Notes: generated by a model from the sequence alone, not told the origin. A stretch of DNA of 64,000 nucleotides from Rs1 sp036960485 (GCA_036960485.1 JBALXS010000011.1:1-64000); one strand, 5' to 3'; counted from the first letter of the stretch, positions 50,034 through 59,245 are shown. Translations and numbers: made by a program.

Positions 50034-51179
50034 ATGCAAACTGATCAAGTAAACAATCAAGTAAATACAGCAATCGGCATCGGCGTCATCGGTGGTGGTT
50101 ACATGGGCAAACGTCATGCGGTCGCCATGCAATCGGTTGGTGCATTGTGTAACACTACATTACGCCCTGTCTGCGAGATGATCTGCACTACCACCGCTAA
50201 AGGCGCGGCTTTAAAAGCACAGCAATTTGGCTTTAAACGCTCAACCGATGATTGGCAAGTACTGGTCAATGATCCAGCAGTTGAAGCAATAATTATTGCC
50301 AGCCCACAGGAAACCCACTTAGCCATTTGCAGCGCTGCTTTTGCCCTGGGTAAACCCGTATTGTGTGAGAAACCCTTAGGCGCTTCGCTAAGTGATGCCA
50401 CTAAAATGACTGAGCTGGCCGCTGTGAGTCAGTGCATTAATATGGTCGGTTTCAACTATATCCGCACCCCGCTCACCCAATACGCCAAGCAATTGATCGA
50501 ACAAGGCATGATTGGTGATGTTACTTATTTTCGTGGTGAGCACAGCGAAGATTTTTACGCTGATCCTAACGCTCCTGCAAGCTGGCGCACCCAAGGCAGG
50601 GCTAACGGCACCATGGGCGATTTAGCCCCTCACATGATCAACGCTGCGATCTACTTACTTGGCCCCATTGAAAAGCTTTGCGCACAGATAGAGACAGTGC
50701 ATGCTACGCGTCCAAACCAAGATAAAACACAACCCGCACAAGCGGTTACTAATGATGATCAAGCGCAGTTTATCTGCAAGTTCGCAGCCGGTGCCAGCGG
50801 TCATCTCGCGTTTAGCCGTGTGGCAAGTGGTCGAAAGATGGGACTGATTTACGAAATCACCGGCACCAAAGGCGCTATTCGCTTCGATCAAGAAGATCAA
50901 AACGCACTATGGCTTTATCAAAATGATCAACCCCTTGCCCAACAAGGCTTTCGCAAGATATTAAGCAATCCAGAGCACCCCGATTATGCTTTGTTCTGTG
51001 AAGGACCTGGTCACGGTACTGGCTATCAAGATCAACTCATTTTAGAAGCGAGAGATTTTTTACAAGCCATTGAAACCGGCGGCACACAGTGGCCTGTTTT
51101 CGCAGACGGCTTAGCCACCAGTAAAGTTGTCGATGCTGCTTGGCGCTCTCAAGAAAATGCGGCTTGGGTGGATGTTTAA
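50034..51179 (+). CDS. iolG: Gfo/Idh/MocA oxidoreductase, IolG-like inositol 2-dehydrogenase
   Basis: The 381-residue protein has the Rossmann motif IGVIGGGYMGKRHAVAMQSV, then PVLCEKPLGASLSDATKM (EKP Lys), and the C-terminal run RTQGRANGTMGDLAPHMINA with H and D of the active site. EHSEDFYADPNAPASWRT is an inositol-dehydrogenase-like stretch. It would oxidise myo-inositol or a related isomer to inosose with NAD(P)+, providing the substrate for the IolE-like enzyme. It is the last gene of the iol operon, 47 bases after the aldolase gene. The exact isomer preference is uncertain between this and the gene at 45839. Confidence 0.85.
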   Translation: MQTDQVNNQVNTAIGIGVIGGGYMGKRHAVAMQSVGALCNTTLRPVCEMICTTTAKGAALKAQQFGFKRSTDDWQVLVNDPAVEAIIIASPQETHLAICSAAFALGKPVLCEKPLGASLSDATKMTELAAVSQCINMVGFNYIRTPLTQYAKQLIEQGMIGDVTYFRGEHSEDFYADPNAPASWRTQGRANGTMGDLAPHMINAAIYLLGPIEKLCAQIETVHATRPNQDKTQPAQAVTNDDQAQFICKFAAGASGHLAFSRVASGRKMGLIYEITGTKGAIRFDQEDQNALWLYQNDQPLAQQGFRKILSNPEHPDYALFCEGPGHGTGYQDQLILEARDFLQAIETGGTQWPVFADGLATSKVVDAAWRSQENAAWVDV

Positions 51180-51186
51180 TGATAAT

Positions 51187-51294
51187 TAGATCTTAAAAGG
51201 CATCTTGCTTTTAAATGAGATCTAGATTTTAAATGAAATTTAGATCTTAAAAGGCATTTAGATTTTAAATGAGATTTAGATTTTAAGGGATAGG
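51187..51294. repeat. six 18-bp imperfect tandem repeats
   Basis: Six 18-base units in exact phase: TAGATCTTAAAAGGCATC, TTGCTTTTAAATGAGATC, TAGATTTTAAATGAAATT, TAGATCTTAAAAGGCATT, TAGATTTTAAATGAGATT, TAGATTTTAAGGGATAGG, then a partial seventh. Each carries TTTTAAA or CTTAAAA. They begin 7 bases after the iolG stop codon. No gene reads through them. They may be a regulatory array, a slippage-generated microsatellite or an RNA structure. Confidence 0.85.
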
Positions 51295-51450
51295 TAGATT
51301 TAACAAGCGATGCCACCACTGCCAGCGCTAACTCTTAAAGGAACATACTTACTCGTCTATTTTGTCTTGTCTTACCTCCATCCATAACGCTATGCTCACC
51401 CCTTAAGCTATTATTCTTAAACTCAAATTAAATAATAAAGGAAGCTAGTC

Positions 51451-52227
51451 ATGGAAACATTGGGCATCATAGGTGTAGGTCATTTAGCCAGTTATTTTGT
51501 GGCGGGTTTACGAAATGCAGGTGACAAGCGGCGTATATTACTCTCCCCTCGCAATGCTGAAATAGCGGCCGATTTGGCGCATCGCTACCAATGTGAAGTG
51601 CTCTGCGATAACCAAAGTGTTGCCGACCAAGCTGACATTTTACTATTAGCGACTCGCCCTGCGCACTCTTTACTAGCCTTACAAGCATTAACGCTGCGCC
51701 CTTCACTATTAGTTCTATCCGTCGTTGCTGGAGTCAGCATCGATGATTTACGAGACTTTGCAGCACCTGCAGATATAGCCAGATGCTTACCCTTGGCTCC
51801 TGTCGAGGTCGGCGCTGGTGCGACTCCTTTACTACCAAACAACCCACGTGCACGCCAATTGCTAGAAGCAATAGCAACTGTTGTCACTGTAGAAGATGAA
51901 AAAGCGTTTGAGTTAGCAGCTGTCGCCAGCTGCACTTCGGGATGGGTATTTCAAATAATCGCCGAGTTACAAAGCTGGCTAGAAAAAGCCGGAATGAATC
52001 AGCAGCAGGCTCGCACTATTGCCATAGAAACATTCCACGGCGCCGCACATTTAGCCAAAATGCAACCCGAACTTAACTTGCAACAACAAGCCGATAAAAT
52101 TGGTACAGAGGGAACCTACACAAAGTTCTTTATTGACCAATTTCGTGAAGCTCAGGGGTTTCAGGCTTTGCATACAAGTGGGGATAATCTGCTTAAATCT
52201 TTATTGAAGACCTCTGATGATGAGTGA
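51451..52227 (+). CDS. pyrroline-5-carboxylate reductase family protein (ProC-like)
   Basis: This 258-residue NADP-binding protein has a Rossmann start GIIGVGHLASYFVAGLRNAG at residues 4-23 and later LLATRPAHSLLALQAL. The C-terminal helical dimerisation half contains VASCTSGWVFQIIAELQSWL and QARTIAIETFHGAAHLAKMQ, the P5CR pattern (G-W-x..Ge.L..a...). The final glycine-threonine-rich loop is TEGTYTKFFIDQF. It would reduce P5C or a similar imine to proline or analogue. True ProC in this genome may be elsewhere, since this copy is divergent. It follows the 18-bp repeats after 156 bases and is not clearly in the iol operon. Confidence 0.8.
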   Translation: METLGIIGVGHLASYFVAGLRNAGDKRRILLSPRNAEIAADLAHRYQCEVLCDNQSVADQADILLLATRPAHSLLALQALTLRPSLLVLSVVAGVSIDDLRDFAAPADIARCLPLAPVEVGAGATPLLPNNPRARQLLEAIATVVTVEDEKAFELAAVASCTSGWVFQIIAELQSWLEKAGMNQQQARTIAIETFHGAAHLAKMQPELNLQQQADKIGTEGTYTKFFIDQFREAQGFQALHTSGDNLLKSLLKTSDDE

Positions 52228-52255
52228 GATAGGCAACATTACGCCCTTGCAACGG

Positions 52256-53077
52256 TCAGCTTTGAGTTGAACTCAAATAAGAAAAAGCACATAACAAACT
52301 GATTAATGATTTCATATCACTAGCGGTATAGCTCACGGTACGCGCATCAATTAACTCCACTTCTGGGATAAGAGAGAGTACATCGGCCATCACCGGCTTA
52401 GTGGTACTTAATTCAAGCTTATATGGCGCTTTTATCAGTTTAGATTGTGTTTGAGTTAAATTGCTCACCGCGTTAAACGCCGCCGCTCTAATCTTTTGCT
52501 GCGCAGTACTGGGGCTAAGCGACTGGGCCGCAGTGCTTGAAATCATACGTTTGACGCAACAGTAGCTGACTCCAGGATAGCGCTTTTCTATCCACCCTTG
52601 TAGCTGATCATCTCCAGAAACCAATAGCAGAGGCGTAGCAAACTCCAGAGCTAATGATGTATATAAATCGGCTTCTGCCATGCTATAACCGTTAACCGCC
52701 ACTCGATAGAAAGCAGCGCTATTAATCGTATGCGAGAGTATCCCTTTTTCACCAGCGCCGCTGTGATAACCAATTAAAAGCAAGCCATCAAAAGCGTCCT
52801 GTTGTATGCCTTCTATCATAGAAAAAGGACGTGGTTTACCTTGGATTAGCTCGGCTCTTTGATCAATGTTAGCAGAGCGCAAGTTGGTCATGCTACCGTG
52901 GCTATCGGCGACGACCACTTTGGTTGCGCCTGCATCATATGCGCCTTTGATGGCTGCATTCACTTCTTGCTCCATCAGTGCCCGTGCCTGTTCATATTCG
53001 ATATTCCCTGCACGGCACTGCTCAATAGAAACAACACCGGCAATTCCTTCGATATCTGCTGAAATAAAAATTTTCAT
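52256..53077 (-). CDS. D-aminopeptidase (DppA family, M55)
   Basis: The 273-residue zinc peptidase of the M55/DppA family begins MKIFISADIEGIAGVVSIEQ, with the Asp8 and Glu10 zinc ligands in S(A)DIEG. It continues with VVADSHGSMTNLRSANID, where the Asp and His lie. LLIGYHSGAGEKGILSHTIN provides the second His motif. It hydrolyses D-amino-acid peptides, possibly from peptidoglycan, in the cytoplasm. It is convergent with the ProC-like gene, 28 bases between stop codons. AAGGAAA precedes the ATG. Confidence 0.9.
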   Translation of the reverse strand: MKIFISADIEGIAGVVSIEQCRAGNIEYEQARALMEQEVNAAIKGAYDAGATKVVVADSHGSMTNLRSANIDQRAELIQGKPRPFSMIEGIQQDAFDGLLLIGYHSGAGEKGILSHTINSAAFYRVAVNGYSMAEADLYTSLALEFATPLLLVSGDDQLQGWIEKRYPGVSYCCVKRMISSTAAQSLSPSTAQQKIRAAAFNAVSNLTQTQSKLIKAPYKLELSTTKPVMADVLSLIPEVELIDARTVSYTASDMKSLISLLCAFSYLSSTQS

Positions 53078-53838
53078 TTTTTTCCTTATGTTTATTTAAA
53101 ACTTTATAACAGACGACAGCCCAATAATAACTGATAAAGCCGATGGTGTATGTGGCTGTAATTTTTTGATACCAGCCGCCCTCAGCATAGCTGACTATAC
53201 TTTGTAATTCAGCATTAAACCCAGCTAAAAATGCTCGTTTACAGTAGCAATACCTATACACAAGAGTACCAGAACTTCGATTTTTGCCTTGTCTGTCGTT
53301 AGCTACGTTACGCTGAGACCTCTAGATAGTACTGACTGTGTGTATGTCACACCATCGTGCTACTATTATCACTATCTTTTGCCTAGCTCCTTAGTATGAC
53401 TGTGTTAGCTCTGATGTGAATTTACGTGTCGAAGTGGGTGGATATACCAATCGATAGCCGGCATTTCGGAGTTTAATTTTATAACAACCTTTCATGCCAT
53501 TAAGTCGTGAATTTTCAACTCTTGGAAACTCGATTCGCGCAACTAGCTTTTTTTAAATTGGTGTTGCATTCATCATAAAGACCTTTTAAAAATCTTTATG
53601 GGTATAAATTGATAGGTTCGCAATTTGCTTAGGGGTACTTCGTTTGCTTTATCTGCTGTGCAAGGCTAACAGCATTACACAGAGAACGGGGTAGATGTTG
53701 CTTCTTGCTTTAAAGCCAAATACCGAGGCTCGCTACTGTTCTTTGTTATCCCTCAAACAGCATTGATATCAAATATAATTTAATAAGGCAGCTTACAATA
53801 ACTACCTGAGCGTAATATTTAACTTCGGTTTTGCTGGA
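53078..53838. other. 760-base gap with a toxin remnant only
   Basis: Apart from the RelE-like remnant at 53391-53552 I see no gene. A minus-strand 79-codon frame at 53022-53261 overlaps the dppA gene start and has no recognisable domain. No antitoxin is seen. Confidence 0.6.
53391..53552 (-). pseudogene. RelE-family toxin remnant
   Basis: An open minus-strand frame without start reads KKLVARIEFPRVENSRLNGM and then KGCYKIKLRNAGYRLVY, the central core of RelE toxins (typical: KKLxERLENPRVPxxRLxGxxdcYKIKLRxxGYRLVYxV). The N-terminal helix pair is cut by a stop just upstream. After YRLVY the last strand (which holds the RelE catalytic residues) is replaced by PPTSTRKF. So this is the broken middle of a toxin. 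No relB partner survives. Confidence 0.75.
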
Positions 53839-55485
53839 TTATGATTGTTTGTTAGCTTTCTTGTATTCATACATCCGTTGGTCAGCAAGTGATAAACACT
53901 CGGATGGGTCTAAGGTTTCAAAACTTGTTGCGATGCCAAAACTAAGACCCGCGTATTCCCATCCGGTTTGTTGTAGTTCTTGTTGCGCTTTTTGGATAAT
54001 GTCTGAGATTTGAATTAATCGTGACTCAGCTAGTTGTTCGCTCTTAATGGCAACCACTAAAATAAACTCATCACCACCATAGCGAAATACTGAGCCTAGA
54101 CCTTGTAGTCTTTTTTGCATGATACTGGCAGTTGCAAGCAGAAATTTGTCACCTTCATCATGGCCAAATTTATCGTTAATTTTTTTGAAATTATCAAGGT
54201 CAATGAAAGTAAGGCAGTAGTGCCCTGTTAAATTGCTCAGCATTTCATTTTGGGCGAAACGATTACCAATTTGCGTCAACGGATCAATGCGAGAATTAGA
54301 ATAACTTCGATAAAATTCTTTTTGCTGTAGTTGCAACCATTCAGCAAGGGAAAGAAGGATGCATATACAATCAACTGTTAATGCCATTAGCACTATAAGC
54401 TCGGGGGAAATACTGCTTGCGAGTTTATAAATATGGGATAAAACATACAACGCTAAAGCTGAACCGTATATAAGGCTTCCTATCAGATAATACTTCGCCC
54501 TGAAGTCCTTTTTACCGAGCATATAAATACCAGTACCGATACATAGAGGTATCCAAATTATTGCAATGGCATGTGATATAGCGTAGCTGACAGTAAAAGG
54601 CAGAAAAAGCATTACAATGGCCAAGATCAAGCTGACAATTGAGAGTAAGTTAAATACTTTTGCCAGTTTAAGATGGTTTCGTTGGCAGTTAAATAGCAAC
54701 TTAGTAAACTGGCTAGCAAAAGCGATAGCAAGAGGAAATATCATAATACCTGTATACACAGGATTAAATGCTGACACTTTAAATAGATGCCCTAAACTTC
54801 CTGACGCAGTAAGCCAACCCAAACCATGTAAGCCTATATAGCCCGCACAGGCTAAGGTAACTAGGTACTTCGTTCTGAAGTATATAAATAAGGCGATTAA
54901 AGCTAAAGTAATCATTACTGCAAATGAAATGGAAGTAATGCTGTTGGTAAAGAACTGCTTACTATAGAACTCTGTTTTACTGTAAAACTTGATCACAGCT
55001 GGTGTTGTGTACATTTTAGCTTGAATAAAAAGCCAAAGTGTACCACTTTCATTATGATCTAATGGCAGTGAAAAAGCCTGTGAGTGTGCCAGTTTGGGAT
55101 TTTCACTTTCAAGCTGACCAAACCTTGCTAACAGTATTGGCTCAGCATTATCAGGTTGCCAATAAGCTGTTCCTATATCTAAAAAATTCGTTTGAATGTT
55201 AACAAACCAAGCATTCTTCTGCTTAGTTATATTGCTTAACTTAACCTTTGTGATATATGCGCCACTACCTCCTAGTATCGAGATGGCTCGGTTGGCGCTT
55301 TCATATAATCTAGTTAACTCTACAAAACTAGGGCCGGTCTCTAAAGATTGAGTTTGGAGCCATAGGTTGTGTTCATTCAATTCAATTTTAGCGATATTGT
55401 CCAAGTTCACGTAAGGTTGTGCACTTACCGAACCAGCAAATATTAAAAAGAGAAACAAAGTAAATAATACAATATGTTTTATCAT
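53839..55485 (-). CDS. diguanylate cyclase with 7TM-DISM sensor region
   Basis: The 548-residue membrane protein has a signal peptide (1-22, LFTLFLFLIFAGSVSA), a periplasmic beta domain of the 7TMR-DISMED2 type (about 30-165), seven membrane helices (about 180-380) and a GGDEF domain (about 395-545). GGDEF reads VFRYGGDEFILV, with the metal Asp in LTFIDLDNFKKINDKFGHDE. It would make cyclic di-GMP in response to an external ligand. The residues before GGDEF (KRLQGLGSV) lack the RxxD inhibitory site. It is monocistronic. The genome thus has both a cyclase and an HD-GYP phosphodiesterase in this window. Confidence 0.92.
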   Translation of the reverse strand: MIKHIVLFTLFLFLIFAGSVSAQPYVNLDNIAKIELNEHNLWLQTQSLETGPSFVELTRLYESANRAISILGGSGAYITKVKLSNITKQKNAWFVNIQTNFLDIGTAYWQPDNAEPILLARFGQLESENPKLAHSQAFSLPLDHNESGTLWLFIQAKMYTTPAVIKFYSKTEFYSKQFFTNSITSISFAVMITLALIALFIYFRTKYLVTLACAGYIGLHGLGWLTASGSLGHLFKVSAFNPVYTGIMIFPLAIAFASQFTKLLFNCQRNHLKLAKVFNLLSIVSLILAIVMLFLPFTVSYAISHAIAIIWIPLCIGTGIYMLGKKDFRAKYYLIGSLIYGSALALYVLSHIYKLASSISPELIVLMALTVDCICILLSLAEWLQLQQKEFYRSYSNSRIDPLTQIGNRFAQNEMLSNLTGHYCLTFIDLDNFKKINDKFGHDEGDKFLLATASIMQKRLQGLGSVFRYGGDEFILVVAIKSEQLAESRLIQISDIIQKAQQELQQTGWEYAGLSFGIATSFETLDPSECLSLADQRMYEYKKANKQS

Positions 55486-55754
55486 TTAGTTAACGAATGT
55501 CTGATGTGGTGATGCATATTCGATATTCATGCATAAATTTAAAATTGACCTTAAAACTAGTTAAAAGCCACAATCTGTATTATGTAATAAACGAGTCTAA
55601 TATGACAAGGATAAAGAGAGCGAGGTCAGCTCTTTCAAGAGTAGAGCTGGAATTGAGTGCTTATTTTATATCTTCTGTAAGTACTGTTGATCAGTACTAA
55701 AGATTACTTGAGTTGCTGATAATAATGTAGCTAGTTGCTAGCTAACACGGCTAA

Positions 55755-56174
55755 TTACTCACCATTCATCGTTATTACCAGTGTTCTTTGACCGCCAAAA
55801 TTTCTATGCTCGCAGAGGTAAATCCCCTGCCAAATCCCTAAATTCAAATTTCCATTAGTGATCGGGATATTTAAGCTGCTACCTAAAAGGCTGCTTTTTA
55901 AATGCGCTGGCATATCATCGCTACCCTCATCAAGATGCGTATAGTAGCTTTCATTTTCAGGGGCTAAACGACTGAAGTATTTTTCAAAGTCATCTCTGAC
56001 TGAATAATCTGCATTTTCATTGATAGTCAGTGATGCAGAGGTATGTTTAATTAGCACATTCATGATACCAATGTTAATACGTGACAGTTCTGTGAGCTGA
56101 ACAAGCACTTCATCTGTAATAAGATGGAAGCCTCTTGCTCGCGCTGCCAATTTAATCTCTTGTTGGAACCACAT
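55755..56174 (-). CDS. yjbQ: YjbQ family protein (UPF0047)
   Basis: This 139-residue protein of the YjbQ/UPF0047 family has the conserved HTSASLTINENADYSVRDDF in the first half, and LDEGSDDMPAHLKSSLLGSS then LGIWQGIYLCEHRNFGGQRT in the second. These hold His and Glu residues that form a trimeric active-site-like pocket. The family has secondary thiamine-phosphate synthase activity in vitro, but the physiological role is unclear. It is downstream of the LysR gene in the same direction (38-base gap), so the two may be cotranscribed. Confidence 0.9.
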   Translation of the reverse strand: MWFQQEIKLAARARGFHLITDEVLVQLTELSRINIGIMNVLIKHTSASLTINENADYSVRDDFEKYFSRLAPENESYYTHLDEGSDDMPAHLKSSLLGSSLNIPITNGNLNLGIWQGIYLCEHRNFGGQRTLVITMNGE

Positions 56175-56212
56175 GCTATTTTAAACCCCTTCTAGGTAGC
56201 TCTTAATCTTTA

Positions 56213-57202
56213 TCAATATATCGGATTATACTCAGTCACTGCTTGGCAAGACTCTCGCAGCCATTGATCAAAACACTGTACTGCATTACTAGTTTGAATA
56301 GCCGTGTTCTCCACCAATTGACAAACAAGCGGAGCACTCACCGGTACGTCTGTTAATGCAATTAAACTACCCTGCTCTATTGCATCCATCACCAGCGATG
56401 TTCGCCCCATTGCTATACCGTGGCCTAGCTCTGCTAATTGTAATGAAATGTTTGAAATCCGATACTGCTGTGCGCGTTTTAAAACGCTTGCTGCGACATT
56501 TATATCGAGCTGTTTTAACCAATAATCCCAGTTACTAGAATATTGCGTAAGTAATGGGCTTTGATCAATCACAATGGGGTAATCTAGTAGTGCCTTTAAG
56601 TCACCCCTTTTAACTGGCGCTACAATTGAATGCTGTTGGGCAAAGCTGGGGGAGCAAACTGGAAAGAGTTTGTCACTAAATAACTCTTCGCCAGCTAGCT
56701 TTTCAACAGATAACTCTTCACTAAATAACGCTGAGTGTGGTTTAAACCTCGTGTCATCAGCGCCGTAACTGATACCAGCGTGTGCATGGTTAGCATTAAA
56801 ATCAATAGGATTTTCTACCGCGTTAACGCAGATATTAATTTTTGGGAAACGCTGATTAAAAATCATCAGACGTGGGTATAACCAACGAATAGAAAACCCT
56901 GGTAGCGCATTGATTATTAGATCGTTACTATTTTGCATCGTTCTTTCAATATCAATAGATCGCTGAATGCCATTCAACCCTTGCTTAATAGATACCAGCA
57001 ATCGCTCTCCAGATGGTGTTACTATCACACCTCGTCCACTGCGTTCAAATACATCAAAACCCACGCGTATTTCTAAGTTTTTAATGTGTTGGCTCACCGC
57101 GCCAGGGCTTAAATTGAGCTCTTCGGCTGCCAGCGAGAAACTACTGTGACGACAGGCACATTCAAATATCTTTAGCGCTTTGATCGAGGGAAGTAAAAAC
57201 AT
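56213..57202 (-). CDS. LysR-family transcriptional regulator (GcvA-like)
   Basis: The 329-residue LysR protein has the wHTH (IFECACRHSSFSLAAEELNL, then SPGAVSQHIKNLEIRVGFDV) and a GcvA-like effector domain with ALPGFSIRWLYPRLMIFNQR. The ATG at 57202 is chosen; the TTG two codons before is only an alternative. It lies between the YjbQ gene and the amino-acid ABC transporter, both on the same strand, with 107 bases to the preceding permease stop. It may regulate the transporter, but since it is not divergent the link is uncertain. Confidence 0.9.
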   Translation of the reverse strand: MFLLPSIKALKIFECACRHSSFSLAAEELNLSPGAVSQHIKNLEIRVGFDVFERSGRGVIVTPSGERLLVSIKQGLNGIQRSIDIERTMQNSNDLIINALPGFSIRWLYPRLMIFNQRFPKINICVNAVENPIDFNANHAHAGISYGADDTRFKPHSALFSEELSVEKLAGEELFSDKLFPVCSPSFAQQHSIVAPVKRGDLKALLDYPIVIDQSPLLTQYSSNWDYWLKQLDINVAASVLKRAQQYRISNISLQLAELGHGIAMGRTSLVMDAIEQGSLIALTDVPVSAPLVCQLVENTAIQTSNAVQCFDQWLRESCQAVTEYNPIY

Positions 57203-57309
57203 AATCAATGTATCTTTAGTTTAGGGTGATATAAATAATAAGCGTGAATTAATTGGCTCAAGAATACTAATTAACTTGGTATACACGACTGCCTGCAAAC
57301 TATTCGTGG

Positions 57310-58197
57310 CTAGTTACTTTGCACACTTTTTCTTTCAAACCTTTTAAACACTAGCGATAACCCAAAGCAAATCACAAAATAAAACAGTGCTGTAATTAAC
57401 CAAGATTCAAATATTGTGCGTGCAGTGGTCACCATTTCTAAGGTTTTAAAGGTTAGCTCTTGTACCGATATAAGCGAAATAATTGAGCTATCTTTAATCA
57501 ACGTAATAAATTGATTAGCCGTCGGCGGAATAACTTTTTTAAAGGCTTGCGGTAAAATAATGAAACGCATTTCATCTATTTTTCCCATACCTATCGAGCG
57601 TGCCGCTTCACTTTGGCCTTTATCAACAGATTGAATACCGGCACGCACAATCTCGCCGACAAAAGCGCTTTCAAATAATGCTAGTACAATGACACCTGAT
57701 ATCAGTGATGGGAACCGACGCATATCACCAAAGAAAAACTCCCATATAGGCGCGCCATCCTCTTGCCTTGCAATACTTCTTGCCCAATCTTCTATATTTA
57801 AGGCGACAATCAGTTGTTCTGAGAGAAAAAAGAAAAAGATAAAAATAATAACCACAGGTGGAATATTACGTAAAAACTCTAAGTAGGTTCTGGCAAGCAA
57901 ACGCACCGCTAAGTTTCTAGAGCAACGTGCCACACCCAGTAATACCCCTAAAACAAGTGCTAACACCCCGGCATAAATTGAAATACGGATAGTGGTTATA
58001 AAACCTTGCAATAAGAGGTTTGCAGCCCAGCGCTGATCATCTTCGTCCCAGCGTAAAATGTAATCGGGCACCAAGTGCCAACGCCATTCATAGCGTAAGT
58101 TTTCTTCAAACCCTGACCAAACAACAGTACAAAAACCAACAATCGCTATCACAATCACAAAATCTAACCAGTGAAGCCTTTTCAATATTTTTTGCAC
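57310..58197 (-). CDS. polar amino-acid ABC transporter permease
   Basis: The 295-residue membrane protein has HisM/GlnP-type features. The long first part (1-75) holds one helix and a charged loop (YEWRWHLVPDYILRWDEDDQ). Then come the helices GVLALVLGVLLGVARCSRNL and ARTYLEFLRNIPPVVIIFIF, and the ATPase-contact EAA loop SEAARSIGMGKIDEMRFIIL. The start is a GTG at 58197, with AAGGG 7 bases upstream. It is the last of four transporter genes in reading order (ATPase, permease, binding protein, permease). It pairs with the permease at 59246. Confidence 0.91.
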   Translation of the reverse strand: MQKILKRLHWLDFVIVIAIVGFCTVVWSGFEENLRYEWRWHLVPDYILRWDEDDQRWAANLLLQGFITTIRISIYAGVLALVLGVLLGVARCSRNLAVRLLARTYLEFLRNIPPVVIIFIFFFFLSEQLIVALNIEDWARSIARQEDGAPIWEFFFGDMRRFPSLISGVIVLALFESAFVGEIVRAGIQSVDKGQSEAARSIGMGKIDEMRFIILPQAFKKVIPPTANQFITLIKDSSIISLISVQELTFKTLEMVTTARTIFESWLITALFYFVICFGLSLVFKRFERKSVQSN

Positions 58198-58326
58198 TGT
58201 GCACCCTTATTGTATTAGTGATTGTTATTGATAGAGGTGGAGTAAGTGAGGGCTTTACTCCTCACTCCAAACGCTTCACCCCTAATCTTCAATCATTAAT
58301 CGTTCAAAGCTAAAAAAGCTCACTGG

Positions 58327-59163
58327 CTAATCGGAAACTTGATCAGCCCACTTTACCGTTTTAAACCAGTAGTCATTACGTTCCTGTAACCACTGAGTGC
58401 GAGTATTTATGCCAATCCAGTTATTAAACCAGTTCAGTGCATCAGGATCTCCTTTACGTAATGCGATTGCTTCACCCGTTGCAGAGAACGTTCTATTAAA
58501 AGGCACATACAGCGTATTAGGGTAGCGGCGCGCTTCTGTAGAAGGCTCCGGTTCAGTAGACATAGTGGCATGTGCATTACCGTTACGTACTTCTTGACCT
58601 GACGCGCCATCGTCGTCAAATAACAATAGTGTTGCCTTTGGGAACATGGTTTTAATCACGGCTGCAGGGGTCGCACCGCGGCGTGCACTAAAAGTCACTT
58701 CAGGTTTATTGTAATCGTCTAACTTAAAACCTGCTGTTTTTTGCTTGTTGGCTAAAATGGTCATGCCTGAAAAAGCATAAGGTTGGGTAAAGTTAACAGT
58801 TAAATTACGCGTAGGTGTAACAGTCATACCACTGATGATTACATCAAACTTACCCGAAACAAGCGCCGGAATAATCCCATCCCAAGCTGTGGGGATAAAT
58901 TCAACATCTACTCCCATGTCCTTAGCCATTTTACGGCCCACATCGAGTTCAAAGCCGATTAATTCACCTTTTTTATTGCGCATAGACCAAGGCTTAAATA
59001 ATGACAAACCTACTTTTATCACTCCGCGTTTTTTGATCGTTTCGATAACGCTATTCGCTGCTATTTCTTGGTTAGCCGTCTTGGCTTGAGCGGTCCCGCT
59101 CAGTGCAACGGCGGCTAATAATGCTGCGGTTGCAGCTCTTATAAAATTACGTCTTAGTTTCAT
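58327..59163 (-). CDS. polar amino-acid ABC transporter substrate-binding protein
   Basis: The 278-residue SBP family 3 protein has a signal peptide starting MKLRRNFIRAATAALLAAVA with cleavage after AQA, possibly Tat-like (LRRNF) but without a full twin-arginine motif. The mature part has IKKRGVIKVGLSLFKPWSMR, ELIGFELDVGRKMAKDMGVD and FDVIISGMTVTPTRNLTVNF, the amino-acid pocket. Located between two permease genes of the same operon. The ligand class is polar amino acids; the actual substrate is unknown. Confidence 0.93.
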   Translation of the reverse strand: MKLRRNFIRAATAALLAAVALSGTAQAKTANQEIAANSVIETIKKRGVIKVGLSLFKPWSMRNKKGELIGFELDVGRKMAKDMGVDVEFIPTAWDGIIPALVSGKFDVIISGMTVTPTRNLTVNFTQPYAFSGMTILANKQKTAGFKLDDYNKPEVTFSARRGATPAAVIKTMFPKATLLLFDDDGASGQEVRNGNAHATMSTEPEPSTEARRYPNTLYVPFNRTFSATGEAIALRKGDPDALNWFNNWIGINTRTQWLQERNDYWFKTVKWADQVSD

Positions 59164-59245
59164 AAATTATCTCTCAGATTATAGGGTGGATAAGGTTAAC
59201 CGTTGTTATATCTATTTTTTATCACTCTTTTTTCTAAAATTAAGG

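Noticed and set aside
51187..51294. CRISPR array
   Set aside because: The 18-bp units are contiguous with no unique spacers, and no cas genes are present.
53022..53261. Minus-strand 79-codon frame overlapping the dppA start
   Set aside because: It overlaps the start of dppA in another frame and shows no domain or ribosome-binding site.
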